Assembly: GCA_029243485.1 (NCBI GenBank)
Contig: JAQWRY010000062.1
Coordinates: 1 to 64,000 of the forward strand
DNA: 64,000 bases
Direction of reading: 5' to 3'
Origin: Candidatus Binatia bacterium
GTDB lineage: Bacteria > Desulfobacterota > Binatia > UBA12015
The notes below the pieces were generated by a model. The model was not told the origin of the DNA, did not search any database, and worked only from the letters and a program-made list of their open reading frames with translations. The stretch's first letter is position 1. Each line of letters opens with the position of its first letter. The translations under genes and the position numbers were made by a program. This document shows positions 44,265 through 52,611 of this stretch, one piece after another.

Positions 44265-45449
44265 TCACGCGAGCGGACTCAGGTGCATCTCAGGCTTGGC
44301 CCGACGCAGGTGGAACATGACCCGAGAGAGGAAATACAGCATTACGCCGACCCCCAAAGCGAACATCAGGATCCGCACGGGAAGGAAGCCGTGGGGGAAA
44401 ATCACGAACCAGATCATTGCGCCGAGCAGATTCACGAACCCGATCGGCGTAAGGTACTTCCAGCAGAGCGTCATGAGCTGATCGACGCGGACGCGCGGCA
44501 GCGTGCCCCGGACCCACATCGCGACGAATACGATGAAGTACGACTTGAGGAAGAACGTCGCGAACTGCAGGAGCCCGACCAGAACCGGATTGTCCGTGAC
44601 CGGCGGGATCTGCCAGCCACCGAGGAACATCGTCGCGCACAGCGCCCCGATGACGTAGAGGTTGCCCCACTCCACCAGGAAGAAGAGGAGATTGCGCAGT
44701 CCGCTGTACTCGGTGAACGCGCCGGCGACGAGCTCCGACTCGGCCTCGGGAAGATCGAACGGCGTCCGGTTCCCTTCGGCGAGTGCCGACACGAAGAAGA
44801 GGAAGAACCCGATGAACAGGAATGGGTTGTCGAACAAGAACCAATTCCACGGCTCCCAGCCCTGCGCCCGGATGATCGACTGCATGCTGAGCGACCCGGT
44901 GAAGAGCACCACCGTAATCACGGCGAGCCCCGCGGGAATCTCGTAGCTGATGATCTGCGCCGCGGAGCGGATCCCGCCGAGCAGCGCCCACTTGTTGTTC
45001 GATGCCCAGCCGGCCATCAACACGCCGACGACGACCAGTGCGGTCACCGCGGTGATGTAGAGGAGTCCGACGTCGAGATCGGCGGCCACGAGGCCGTCCC
45101 CGAAGGGGATGACGGCGAAGGTCGCGAAGAAGCCCATCATCGCGAGGTACGGCGCCGCCTTGAACAACGGCGCGTCCGCTTCCTCCGGAATGATGTCTTC
45201 CTTCATGATGTTCTTGAGGCCATCGGCGAGCCACTGAATGCTGCCCTGCGGGCCCACGCGGTTCGGTCCGATGCGGGACTGGATTCGTCCCCACACGCGA
45301 CGCTCGAGCCAACTCGTGACTCCGGCGACCAGCATGATGAAGTTCAGCAAAACGAAGGCGAAGAACGCGACGATCAGCACGTAGCCGAGCTCGGTCGGCA
45401 TCCCGGTGAAGATGCCGCCGTCGAGCATGCTGTCGGCGAGCTTTTGCAT
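44265..45449 (-). CDS. nuoH: NADH-quinone oxidoreductase subunit H
   Basis: A protein of 394 residues with eight or nine membrane helices. It forms the quinone chamber with NuoB and NuoD. Conserved segments are WLERRVWGRIQSRIGPNRVGPQG, the Glu-rich loop AEGNRTPFDLPEAESELVAGAFTEYSG and WVRGTLPRVRVDQLM. Its ATG overlaps the nuoD stop by one base (TAATG). NuoG, which normally lies between D and H, is absent. Confidence 0.96.
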   Translation of the reverse strand: MQKLADSMLDGGIFTGMPTELGYVLIVAFFAFVLLNFIMLVAGVTSWLERRVWGRIQSRIGPNRVGPQGSIQWLADGLKNIMKEDIIPEEADAPLFKAAPYLAMMGFFATFAVIPFGDGLVAADLDVGLLYITAVTALVVVGVLMAGWASNNKWALLGGIRSAAQIISYEIPAGLAVITVVLFTGSLSMQSIIRAQGWEPWNWFLFDNPFLFIGFFLFFVSALAEGNRTPFDLPEAESELVAGAFTEYSGLRNLLFFLVEWGNLYVIGALCATMFLGGWQIPPVTDNPVLVGLLQFATFFLKSYFIVFVAMWVRGTLPRVRVDQLMTLCWKYLTPIGFVNLLGAMIWFVIFPHGFLPVRILMFALGVGVMLYFLSRVMFHLRRAKPEMHLSPLA

Positions 45450-46609
45450 TACCGGTCCACCTCCGGAGCCACGATGTCGAGGCTCGCGATGACCGCGATG
45501 AGATCCGCGATCATGAGGCCCTTGCTGAGTTCTTCAACGATGGCCATCGCAGCGTACGAACCAGTTCGGATGTGGGTCCGTGCCGGGAACGCGGTGCCGT
45601 CGCTGACGACGAACCACCCCATGTCACCGCGCGAACCTTCGACGCGAACGTACGTCTCGCCGGCAGGCGGCTTGAACGTGCGTGCGACCTTCGCAACGAC
45701 GGGACCTTCGGGAATGCCGCCGAGCGCCTGACGAAGGATCTTGCAGCTCTCCTTCATCTCGTCCATGCGCACCATGTAGCGATCCCAGCAGTCGCCGACG
45801 ATGCCCATCTTGCCCTGACCGACCGGCACGTCGAAGTCGAACTCCGGATAGCAGGAGTACGGCTCATCCTTGCGGACGTCGTACTTCACGCCCGAACCGC
45901 GCAGGTTCGGGCCGACGAGGTTGTAGGCGATCGCCATCTCGCGCGAGACCGGAGCGACGCGGCCCATCCGCTCGGTGTAGATCTTGTTGAACGAGATCAG
46001 CTCGTTGTATTCGTCGATGAGCGGCTCGAACGCATCGAGGAAGGCGGTGGCGCGCTTGATGAAGCCGGGCGGGAGGTCCCACGCACATCCGCCGATGCGC
46101 ATGTAGTTGAACGTGAGACGGGCACCACACAACTCTTCGAGAATGTCGTTGATCTTCTCGCGTTCGCGAAGCGCGTGGGTGAACGGCGTCATCGCCCCGA
46201 TGTCCATGGCGGTCGCGCCGACCGAGATCAGGTGGCTCGCGATACGGCCGAACTCGCACGCGATCACGCGGCAGTACTCACCGCGTCGCGGCACTTCGAT
46301 CCCAGCCAGAGTCTCACAGGCGATCGCCCAGCCCTGGTTGCACTGCATCGCCGAGACGTAATCGACGCGATCGGTGTACGGCATGAAGCCGTGGTAGCCG
46401 ACCTTTTCTGAGATCTTCTCGATCGAGCGGTGCAGGTAACCGATGTCGGGAATGGCGCGGCGCATGATCTCGCCGTCCGCCTTCACGACGAAACGCAGCA
46501 CGCCGTGGGTGGAGGGATGCTGCGGACCCATGTTGAGGGTCATCTCCTCCGTTTCGAGACCGGCGGCCGTCTCGCGCTCGAGACCAATTTCGATTGAGGT
46601 CGTGCTCAT
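45449..46609 (-). CDS. nuoD: NADH-quinone oxidoreductase subunit D
   Basis: A protein of 386 residues of the 49-kDa, NiFe-hydrogenase-large-subunit-like family. It has [23 protein letters not shown] with the quinone-binding His, then [19 protein letters not shown] and [12 protein letters not shown]. The metal-ligating cysteines of hydrogenases are absent, as in all complex I members, so it is not an energy-converting hydrogenase. Its ATG overlaps the nuoC TGA (ATGA). Confidence 0.96.
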   Translation of the reverse strand: MSTTSIEIGLERETAAGLETEEMTLNMGPQHPSTHGVLRFVVKADGEIMRRAIPDIGYLHRSIEKISEKVGYHGFMPYTDRVDYVSAMQCNQGWAIACETLAGIEVPRRGEYCRVIACEFGRIASHLISVGATAMDIGAMTPFTHALREREKINDILEELCGARLTFNYMRIGGCAWDLPPGFIKRATAFLDAFEPLIDEYNELISFNKIYTERMGRVAPVSREMAIAYNLVGPNLRGSGVKYDVRKDEPYSCYPEFDFDVPVGQGKMGIVGDCWDRYMVRMDEMKESCKILRQALGGIPEGPVVAKVARTFKPPAGETYVRVEGSRGDMGWFVVSDGTAFPARTHIRTGSYAAMAIVEELSKGLMIADLIAVIASLDIVAPEVDR

Positions 46610-47103
46610 AGCTTCAGCAAGCTCTCTCGGCGCGTCGAGATGCCGTGGTATTCCTCTGGCTCGACGAAGTCCTTGCGAAGGGGATGGCCGACCCAGTCCT
46701 CGGGCATGAGAAGGCGGCGCAGATCGCCGTGACCGATGAAGTTCACACCCATCAGATCGAAGGCTTCACGCTCGAGCCAATCGCCGATGGGCCACACCGT
46801 AGAGACGGTCGGCAGAACGGGATCGAGCCGCGGGCAGGACGCCTTGAGCGTCAGCTTGTGGCGGTGCTCGTAGCTGTACAAGTGGTAGTAGACGTCGATC
46901 AGGTCGTCGGCCTTGCGGTCGACGGCCGTCAGATTCGACAGGCAGTCGAAGGCAATCTCGGGATCTTCCTTGAGATGCCGGCAGGCCTCGGCGACCGCGG
47001 CGGGAAGCACCTCGACGATCGCCCACTCGGCCTCGGCCACTTCCGGGAGGACCGAGTTGCCGTGTCTTTCCCGGAGACGGCGGTGGATCTCTGTTGCGTC
47101 CAT
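46606..47103 (-). CDS. nuoC: NADH-quinone oxidoreductase subunit C
   Basis: A protein of 165 residues starting at ATG 47103. It has [73 protein letters not shown] and GHPLRKDF, the 30-kDa subunit signature. It is separate from nuoD rather than fused as in E. coli. It is 7 bp after nuoB. Confidence 0.96.
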   Translation of the reverse strand: MDATEIHRRLRERHGNSVLPEVAEAEWAIVEVLPAAVAEACRHLKEDPEIAFDCLSNLTAVDRKADDLIDVYYHLYSYEHRHKLTLKASCPRLDPVLPTVSTVWPIGDWLEREAFDLMGVNFIGHGDLRRLLMPEDWVGHPLRKDFVEPEEYHGISTRRESLLKL

Positions 47104-47110
47104 TACCGCT

Positions 47111-47608
47111 TCAGACCGCCGCGCTCTCGGGCGCACGGACGAGCCAGCGCTCTTGCTGGATCTTGTCCTGGAGCTTCAGGAGGCCCTCGGTCAGCGCCTC
47201 GGGGCGAGGCGGGCAACCAGGGACGTACACGTCGACCGGAATGACTTTGTCGACGCCGTCGCACACGGAGTAGGCGAGCTGGAAGAGCCCCCCGCAGTTC
47301 GCACAGCTGCCCATGGAGATCGCGTACTTCGGATCGGGCATCTGCTCGTAAAGCAGCTTGGTGCGCAAAGCCATCTTCAGCGTGAGCGTGCCCGACACGA
47401 TAATGAGGTCGGAGACGCGCGGCGTTGCCCGGGGGACGGCACCAAACCGGTCCAGGTCGGAACGCGGCCCGCCGGCCTGCATCATCTCGATGGCGCAGCA
47501 CGCGAGTCCGAACAGCATGTACCAAACCGAAGATTTTCGGGTCCAGTTGAGGACGTCGTCGATTTTGCTCGTGACGACGGTCTCCGGAATCGTGTTGATC
47601 AAAGACAT
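47111..47608 (-). CDS. nuoB: NADH-quinone oxidoreductase subunit B (cluster N2)
   Basis: A protein of 165 residues. The cysteines of the N2 cluster are visible in [17 protein letters not shown] and [12 protein letters not shown]2 is the final cluster that reduces quinone at the interface with NuoD. It is 31 bp after nuoA and 7 bp before nuoC. Confidence 0.97.
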   Translation of the reverse strand: MSLINTIPETVVTSKIDDVLNWTRKSSVWYMLFGLACCAIEMMQAGGPRSDLDRFGAVPRATPRVSDLIIVSGTLTLKMALRTKLLYEQMPDPKYAISMGSCANCGGLFQLAYSVCDGVDKVIPVDVYVPGCPPRPEALTEGLLKLQDKIQQERWLVRAPESAAV

Positions 47609-47639
47609 CGAGAACTCTCTCCCCGCACCCGTGGCCGAG

Positions 47640-48032
47640 TCAGCCGGGTTCGACGACCTTCTTGAGCCATTCGAGATCCTGCTTCACCCACACGTAGATC
47701 AAACCCACGAAGAGGATCGTGATGAAGACGAACAACTCGAGAAACGCGACGAGGCCGTTGCCGTCCAACACGAATTGTCGGAACGCGGTCGCGACCGGAT
47801 AGACGAACGCCACCTCGACGTCGAAGATCACGAAGATCAACGCAATGAGGTAGAAACGAATGTTGAAGTTGATCCACGCACTGCCCGAAGGGGGCTCGCC
47901 GCACTCGTACGTGGTGAGCTTTCGCCGCTCCGGATTGTCCGGACGAAGGAGGAACCCGAGCCCCATCATGAGGGCCGCGGTGATCGCCCCCAGAAGCAGG
48001 AAAACTAATACATTGGCTAGGTCAAAGTTCAC
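47640..48032 (-). CDS. nuoA: NADH-quinone oxidoreductase subunit A
   Basis: A protein of 130 residues with three membrane helices and the conserved loop [24 protein letters not shown], followed by [15 protein letters not shown]. The start is GTG 48032 (VNFDLANVL), supported by GGAG 5 bases before it. Upstream in-frame codons extend through non-coding sequence and are rejected. It is the first gene of the operon nuoABCDHIJKLMN-rsmI-hspQ. Confidence 0.95.
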   Translation of the reverse strand: MNFDLANVLVFLLLGAITAALMMGLGFLLRPDNPERRKLTTYECGEPPSGSAWINFNIRFYLIALIFVIFDVEVAFVYPVATAFRQFVLDGNGLVAFLELFVFITILFVGLIYVWVKQDLEWLKKVVEPG

Positions 48033-48123
48033 AAAAACTCCAAATTCAGAATCGAATGTAGCTACCACCGGCCTTCGCGTCGAGTCAACGCGCGCCGGGG
48101 TCCCGCAACGCCCTCCGGAGCGG

Positions 48124-48146
48124 AAAAACCCCCGAATCCACGGGGG
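48124..48146 (-). terminator. Intrinsic terminator of the BtuFCD-like operon
   Basis: On the minus strand a 6-bp GC stem (48141-48146 with 48129-48134) with a 6-nt loop is followed by five T (48128-48124). It starts two bases after the stop of the ABC ATPase gene. It separates this operon from the nuo operon transcribed in the same direction. Confidence 0.8.
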
Positions 48147-48147
48147 A

Positions 48148-48969
48148 TCAGCCGCGCCGAGGCCCGCCGGGCGGCCCGCCGGGGGCCTGCAACCACCCCG
48201 GCAGGGGTAGAACGACGATCTGCCCGGTGACATCGTTCGGTGCCACGTAAAGGTCCGTGCCGTAGACCTCACACAAATCGGCGTATCGTAGGACCGACGG
48301 GGGTGCGCCGTACGAGTGGAGGCGGCCCGCCGAGAGAAGGGCCAGCCGGTCGCAGTACATTCCGGCGAGATTGAGGTCGTGCAGCACGAGCACCACCGTG
48401 AGTTCGCGCTCGGCACAGAGGTTTCGCACGAGGTCGAGTAGAAGCACCGTATGCCGCAGGTCGAGATAGGTCGTCGGCTCGTCGAGCAACAGGACGCGCG
48501 GCTCCTGTGCGAGCGCCCGCGCCAGAACCGCCCGCTGACGCTCCCCGCCGGAGAGCTCATCGATGGGTCGATCCGCGAGAGATGACACGTCCGTGCGCTC
48601 CATCGCTTCGCGCGCGATGGCGAGGTCGTGCGCGGTCTCCCATCCGAAGGCCCCGGTATGCGGCGAACGCCCGAGGAGAACGAGTTCACGAACGAGGAGG
48701 GGAAACGAGACGTGCGTCTCCTGCGGAACGAGAGCGATCGCCCTCCCCCGCTCACGACGCCCGACCTGATGGAGATCGCGGCCGTCCAACAAAACTTGCC
48801 CACGGTCGGGCGCGCGCAGCCCACCGAGCGCGCGAACGAGCGTGGACTTCCCCGAACCATTCGGACCGATGATCCCGAGGACCTCGCCGGGCGCCACAGT
48901 CAGGTCGACGTCCGAGATCGCCTCGCGCGCCCCGTAACGCACCGCGACGCCGCGCGCCTCGATACGCAT
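48148..48969 (-). CDS. ABC importer ATP-binding protein (BtuD/FecE/HmuV type)
   Basis: A protein of 273 residues. It has Walker A GPNGSGKST (35-43), the Q-loop VPQETHVSFPLLVRELVLLGR, the signature ELSGGERQRAVLARALAQEP, Walker B VLLLDEPTTYLDLRH and the switch His in VLVLHDLNLA. The C-terminal YGTDLYVAPNDVTG matches the importer class for cobalamin, heme and ferric chelates. Its ATG overlaps the permease stop (TGATG). Which compound is imported cannot be decided from this subunit. Confidence 0.92.
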   Translation of the reverse strand: MRIEARGVAVRYGAREAISDVDLTVAPGEVLGIIGPNGSGKSTLVRALGGLRAPDRGQVLLDGRDLHQVGRRERGRAIALVPQETHVSFPLLVRELVLLGRSPHTGAFGWETAHDLAIAREAMERTDVSSLADRPIDELSGGERQRAVLARALAQEPRVLLLDEPTTYLDLRHTVLLLDLVRNLCAERELTVVLVLHDLNLAGMYCDRLALLSAGRLHSYGAPPSVLRYADLCEVYGTDLYVAPNDVTGQIVVLPLPGWLQAPGGPPGGPRRG

Positions 48970-50003
48970 CAGACCGCCAACTCCCGCCGCCCCTGCCGAC
49001 GCAGCATGTAGAGAAAGAACGGACCACCACAGAGCGCGGTCACCACCCCGACAGGAAGTTCCGTCGGCCCCATCGCCGTGCGCGCCGCGGTGTCGGCAAG
49101 CACGAGGAACACCGCACCACCCCAGAGCGACGCCGGCAGCACACGACGCTGATCGCTGCCCACGACCAGCCGTACGGCGTGTGGAACGATCAGGCCGACA
49201 AAACCGATCATACCCGACACCGGGACGGCACCGGCGACGAGAAGTGCCACGGCGAGATAGACGCGACGACGGGCCCGCCCGACGTCCACGCCCAGACTCA
49301 CCGCCCCCTCTTCGCCCAGCGCCATCGCGTTCAGATCTCGTGCGCTCGCAGCGAGCAGTACGAGTCCGGCGACCAACGTGCCGGCGGCTGCCCATGTCCA
49401 GGCATCGCCGCGGACGACGAGCGTCCCGACGACCCACGCCAGGATGCCATGCGCGCGATAGAAGTCGGCCATGCTGTTGATGAACGTGATCAACGCCGCC
49501 GCGAACGCGTTGAACACGACCCCCGTCAAGAGCAAGGTATGGGGCGTCACCCGACCACTCGCCGACGCCACCGCGCGCACCAGTGCTGCCGTCCCGAGCG
49601 CACCGACGAACGCTGCGACCGGCACGAGCGCAAGCGCGGTTTCACTCCCGAGCCCTAGAGCCGCAATCGCCGGCAGTGGAGCCACGATCATCGCAAGGAT
49701 GCCGAACAACGCGGCACCGCCCGAGATCCCGAGGATGTGCGGGCACGCCAGCGGGTTGTGCAACAGCGCCTGCAACCCAGCGCCGCCGAGCCCCAGAGCG
49801 CCACCGACGAGCGCGGCGAGCAACACACGTGGGAGACGCGCACCGAACAAGATCACGTGCGCGGGATCATCCACCGGCGCCGACCACGCGGCCAGCGGGT
49901 CGATGTCGACCGGCCCGACCGCGAGACCGAACAAAGCAGCGACCAGGAGAAGCGCGGCGCCACCGAGATGCAATAACAACGCGCTCCGCACCGTAATCTG
50001 CAT
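48969..50003 (-). CDS. FecCD-family ABC transporter permease (BtuC-like)
   Basis: A protein of 344 residues with about ten membrane helices. It has RLPRVLLAALVGGALGLGGAGLQALLHNPLACPHILGISGGAAL, VTPHTLLLTGVVFNAF, and the coupling-helix region ALGEEGAVSLGVDVGRARR, followed by GFVGLIVPHAVRLVVGSDQR. It forms the membrane channel of the importer. ATG 50003 overlaps the stop of the binding-protein gene. Confidence 0.93.
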   Translation of the reverse strand: MQITVRSALLLHLGGAALLLVAALFGLAVGPVDIDPLAAWSAPVDDPAHVILFGARLPRVLLAALVGGALGLGGAGLQALLHNPLACPHILGISGGAALFGILAMIVAPLPAIAALGLGSETALALVPVAAFVGALGTAALVRAVASASGRVTPHTLLLTGVVFNAFAAALITFINSMADFYRAHGILAWVVGTLVVRGDAWTWAAAGTLVAGLVLLAASARDLNAMALGEEGAVSLGVDVGRARRRVYLAVALLVAGAVPVSGMIGFVGLIVPHAVRLVVGSDQRRVLPASLWGGAVFLVLADTAARTAMGPTELPVGVVTALCGGPFFLYMLRRQGRRELAV

Positions 50004-50989
50004 CACGGCGCATCCGGCGTCGGCGTCGGCGTCGGTACGGACTTCCCGTGTACCAACTCGAACAGCTCTCGCGCGGCGACGCCCAGCCTCGGGCCCGGCC
50101 GAAGGAGCGCATTGGAGCGCTGCGCTCGGACCCGCCGGTCCCGGACCGCGGGCACCGAGCGATAGGGCTCCCACCATCGCAGCAAGCCCGCGTCCCCACC
50201 CGGGCCGGCCTCGGTACCCATCGCACCGTCTATGATCACTTCGGGCGCCGCGGCGACCACCGTCTCGAGCGATAGACGCGGCCACGTCCCCCCGCCGATC
50301 GCGCCCACGTTTTCTCCGCCCGCCACCTCGATGAGCTCGTTCAAGAACAGCGCGCCCCCGGCGACCACGAGCGGATCATGCCCGACGACGAAGAGAACCC
50401 GGCGTCGGGGTTCGGCAGCCGCCGCGCCGCGCACGGCCGCGAGTTGCCCCTGCACGTCCGCAACCAGGGCTTCCGCCTGCTCGGGTTTCCCCAACCACCG
50501 GCCGACGGTCCGCATGGAGGCAAACGCGTCGGGGACGGTGTCTTCGGAGACCACGACGACCTCCACTCCCAGCCGCCGGAGATGATCCACCGCGGCCCGG
50601 TTGCCCGGAGTCGGCACGCCGATCACGACATCCGGTTCCACGCCTAGGATCGCCTCCACGTTCGGCTGCAGATAGGAGCCGACCCGCGGGAGTGCCCGGG
50701 CCGCCGGCGGGAAATCGCAGTAGCTGGAGACGGCTACTAGCCGGTCCTCGGCGCCAAGGGCGAAGATCGTCTCGGTCACGGACGGCGCGAGCGAGACGAC
50801 TCGGCGCGCCCCGCCGGCAGGCGGTTCAGCGGCCATGGAGGTCGCCCCGAAGAACAGGCACAAAGCGAGCCCGGCCCGGGCCCCTCGGAGGCAGGCTGCC
50901 GAGAATTTCGGCAGCCGACCGCGGTGGCTTTCGTCTGAACGCACGTCTGTGGCTCGGGAGATCAGCCTCGCCGTAGCAAGCCCGCGCAA
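50003..50989 (-). CDS. BtuF-like periplasmic substrate-binding protein
   Basis: About 328 residues. A signal peptide with the hydrophobic GLALCLFFGATSMA core is followed by RRVVSLAPSVTETIFALGAEDRLVAVSSYCDFPPAA, the class III (helical backbone) binding-protein start seen in BtuF, and then LPRVGSYLQPNVEAILGVEPDVVI. The end has a Thr-Pro repeat. The YCDFP segment is common in cobalamin-binding BtuF, so vitamin B12 is the most likely cargo, but this is inference. The start is TTG 50989 or GTG 50944. It is divergent from the porin gene. Confidence 0.85.
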   Translation of the reverse strand: MRGLATARLISRATDVRSDESHRGRLPKFSAACLRGARAGLALCLFFGATSMAAEPPAGGARRVVSLAPSVTETIFALGAEDRLVAVSSYCDFPPAARALPRVGSYLQPNVEAILGVEPDVVIGVPTPGNRAAVDHLRRLGVEVVVVSEDTVPDAFASMRTVGRWLGKPEQAEALVADVQGQLAAVRGAAAAEPRRRVLFVVGHDPLVVAGGALFLNELIEVAGGENVGAIGGGTWPRLSLETVVAAAPEVIIDGAMGTEAGPGGDAGLLRWWEPYRSVPAVRDRRVRAQRSNALLRPGPRLGVAARELFELVHGKSVPTPTPTPDAP

Positions 50990-51182
50990 AAGGCTCCAAC
51001 CGTCAGCGGCTTACGGGGTTTCCCCCCTAATCACCCACCATCCCGAAACCCCCGAAACAAGCCCATTTCCTTTGCATCATCCCTATAAAGTGCTAACCCA
51101 ACTGGGAAATTCTGGTCGACTTCTTCGGGCACCCGCACGCGAGCGGACGTGGACCCGAATGGGCTGAGGAAGAGGAGGAGTT

Positions 51183-52529
51183 ATGTCGACGCGAGCGGGG
51201 AAGTTGGCGGCCGCGCTGGCCGCAATAGTGCTTGGTGCCTTTACGGGTGTCGCGCATGCGGATGAGATCGTGGCCGAGGAGATCATCGTCGGTGAAGAGG
51301 TCATAGCGCCTCCGGCAGAGGCACCTCCTCCCGAGGAGCCGTGCTGCGTCGTGCCCCCGTTGGGCTATCTGGACACGACGTTCGACGACATCGTCGCGTG
51401 GTGGGCCAAGCCCAACCGCGACCTGAAGATCAGCTCGGGGCTGTCCACGTCGTTCCAATGGGACTTCAACGAGCCCTCGAACTACAAGGTTCCGTTCCGA
51501 TTCAACACGACCCACAGTCGATACTTCGTCGACCTGTTCCAGCTTTCGCTCGGCTACCGGGCCGAGCCGGAGCCCGGCGACTTCGGCGGCCAGATCGTGT
51601 TCGATGCAGGACGCTTGGCGCGCCGAGAAAAGTCCGACTGGAACGGATCCGGTGTCGTCCCGGACACATGGTGGGAGAACAAATCGGCTGCGCTTCAGCA
51701 GGCCTTCGCCGTTTACAACGTTCCCATCGGGAACGGCCTCACCCTCAAGGGCGGTAAGTTCGTCACGCTGAACGGCAACGAAGCCATCGAGCCGTGGGCC
51801 AACCCCACGTACTCCCGCTCGTACCTGTTCACGTGGGCCGCGCCGTACACCCACACCGGCGGCTACGCGACCTACCCGGTCACCGATATGGTGTCCCTCA
51901 CGGCGGGTGGCGTGATCGGCTGGGACAACGTGTTCGACAACAACTCCGCGCCCGCAGCGATCGGGGAGATCATGATCGACCCGAGCGAATACGCGAACCT
52001 CAAGGTGAGCGGTAGCTTCGGGCCCGAGCAGACCTGTCGACCCAACCCCGGCGTCCTGCCCACCTTGCAGGGACAGGGCTGTGACTCGAACATGCGCGGC
52101 CTCGTAGACGTCGTCCTCAACGTGGACCCCGTCGAAGACCTGCACACCTCGATCAACTTCCTGTGGGCTTCCGAGGATGAGGCGAGCCTGGTCAACCCCG
52201 GACGCCATGCGCAGTGGCTCGGAGCCACAGGCACCGTTTGGTACGACTTCCTGGATTGCTTCACCGTCGCCACACGCGGCGAGTGGTTCCAGGACCAACA
52301 GGGCGTGCGACTCGGCACGACCAACGCCGCCGGCAACCCGATCGGCGCGACCGTCTGGGCGGTCACCGGCGACCTCAAGGCGATGCTCTCGGAGCACGTC
52401 TACATCAGGTCGGAATATCGCTACGACGGTTCGCCGCAGCCGATCTTCACCGCGACGAATGCCGCCGGCCAGACCGGTGCGTGGCGCGGACAGAACACCG
52501 TCGCCGTCGAACTCGGGTACTCCTTTTAG
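51183..52529 (+). CDS. Outer-membrane beta-barrel porin (OmpL-like, porin-2 type)
   Basis: A protein of 448 residues. The signal peptide ends VAHA near residue 26, followed by an acidic segment (EIVAEEIIVGEEVIAPPAEA) and a Cys-Cys pair. The barrel domain has strands with alternating polarity, aromatic girdle residues and the Phe C-terminus (VAVELGYSF) required by the Bam machinery. A segment GNGLTLKGGKFVTLNGNEAIEPWANPTYSRS is typical of the porin-2/OmpL-like family. It has a very strong GAGGAGGAG ribosome-binding site and a TATAAA (51084-51089) about 90 bp upstream, so high expression is likely. A hairpin terminator follows. Confidence 0.85.
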   Translation: MSTRAGKLAAALAAIVLGAFTGVAHADEIVAEEIIVGEEVIAPPAEAPPPEEPCCVVPPLGYLDTTFDDIVAWWAKPNRDLKISSGLSTSFQWDFNEPSNYKVPFRFNTTHSRYFVDLFQLSLGYRAEPEPGDFGGQIVFDAGRLARREKSDWNGSGVVPDTWWENKSAALQQAFAVYNVPIGNGLTLKGGKFVTLNGNEAIEPWANPTYSRSYLFTWAAPYTHTGGYATYPVTDMVSLTAGGVIGWDNVFDNNSAPAAIGEIMIDPSEYANLKVSGSFGPEQTCRPNPGVLPTLQGQGCDSNMRGLVDVVLNVDPVEDLHTSINFLWASEDEASLVNPGRHAQWLGATGTVWYDFLDCFTVATRGEWFQDQQGVRLGTTNAAGNPIGATVWAVTGDLKAMLSEHVYIRSEYRYDGSPQPIFTATNAAGQTGAWRGQNTVAVELGYSF

Positions 52530-52562
52530 GGCGACCCAAAACCGACCCGGACCCAAACCGAG

Positions 52563-52588
52563 GGGCCGCGTGGAAACACGCGGCCCTT
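52563..52588. terminator. Bidirectional hairpin terminator between porin and acyltransferase-like gene
   Basis: A perfect 10-bp stem, GGGCCGCGTG (52563-52572) with CACGCGGCCC (52577-52586), closed by a GAAA tetraloop, followed by only two T. It lies between the stops of two convergent genes. Confidence 0.6.
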
Positions 52589-52611
52589 CGTGCGTTCGGG
52601 GTAGGCGTCGG

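Noticed and set aside
37310-46411. Several long plus-strand frames rich in Arg, Asp, Glu and His across the nuo operon
   Set aside because: They are antisense shadows of highly conserved complex I genes caused by high GC; composition is unlike real proteins.
45449-46609. NuoD as a membrane-bound NiFe hydrogenase large subunit
   Set aside because: The CxxC nickel-binding motifs at both ends are absent and the neighbouring genes are standard nuo genes.
50990-51182. Cobalamin riboswitch upstream of the BtuF-like gene
   Set aside because: I looked for the conserved core and B12 box on both strands. A GGTGCC and a GGGAAA occur, but the order and the conserved GCCACTG/CCCGCNACTG elements are missing.
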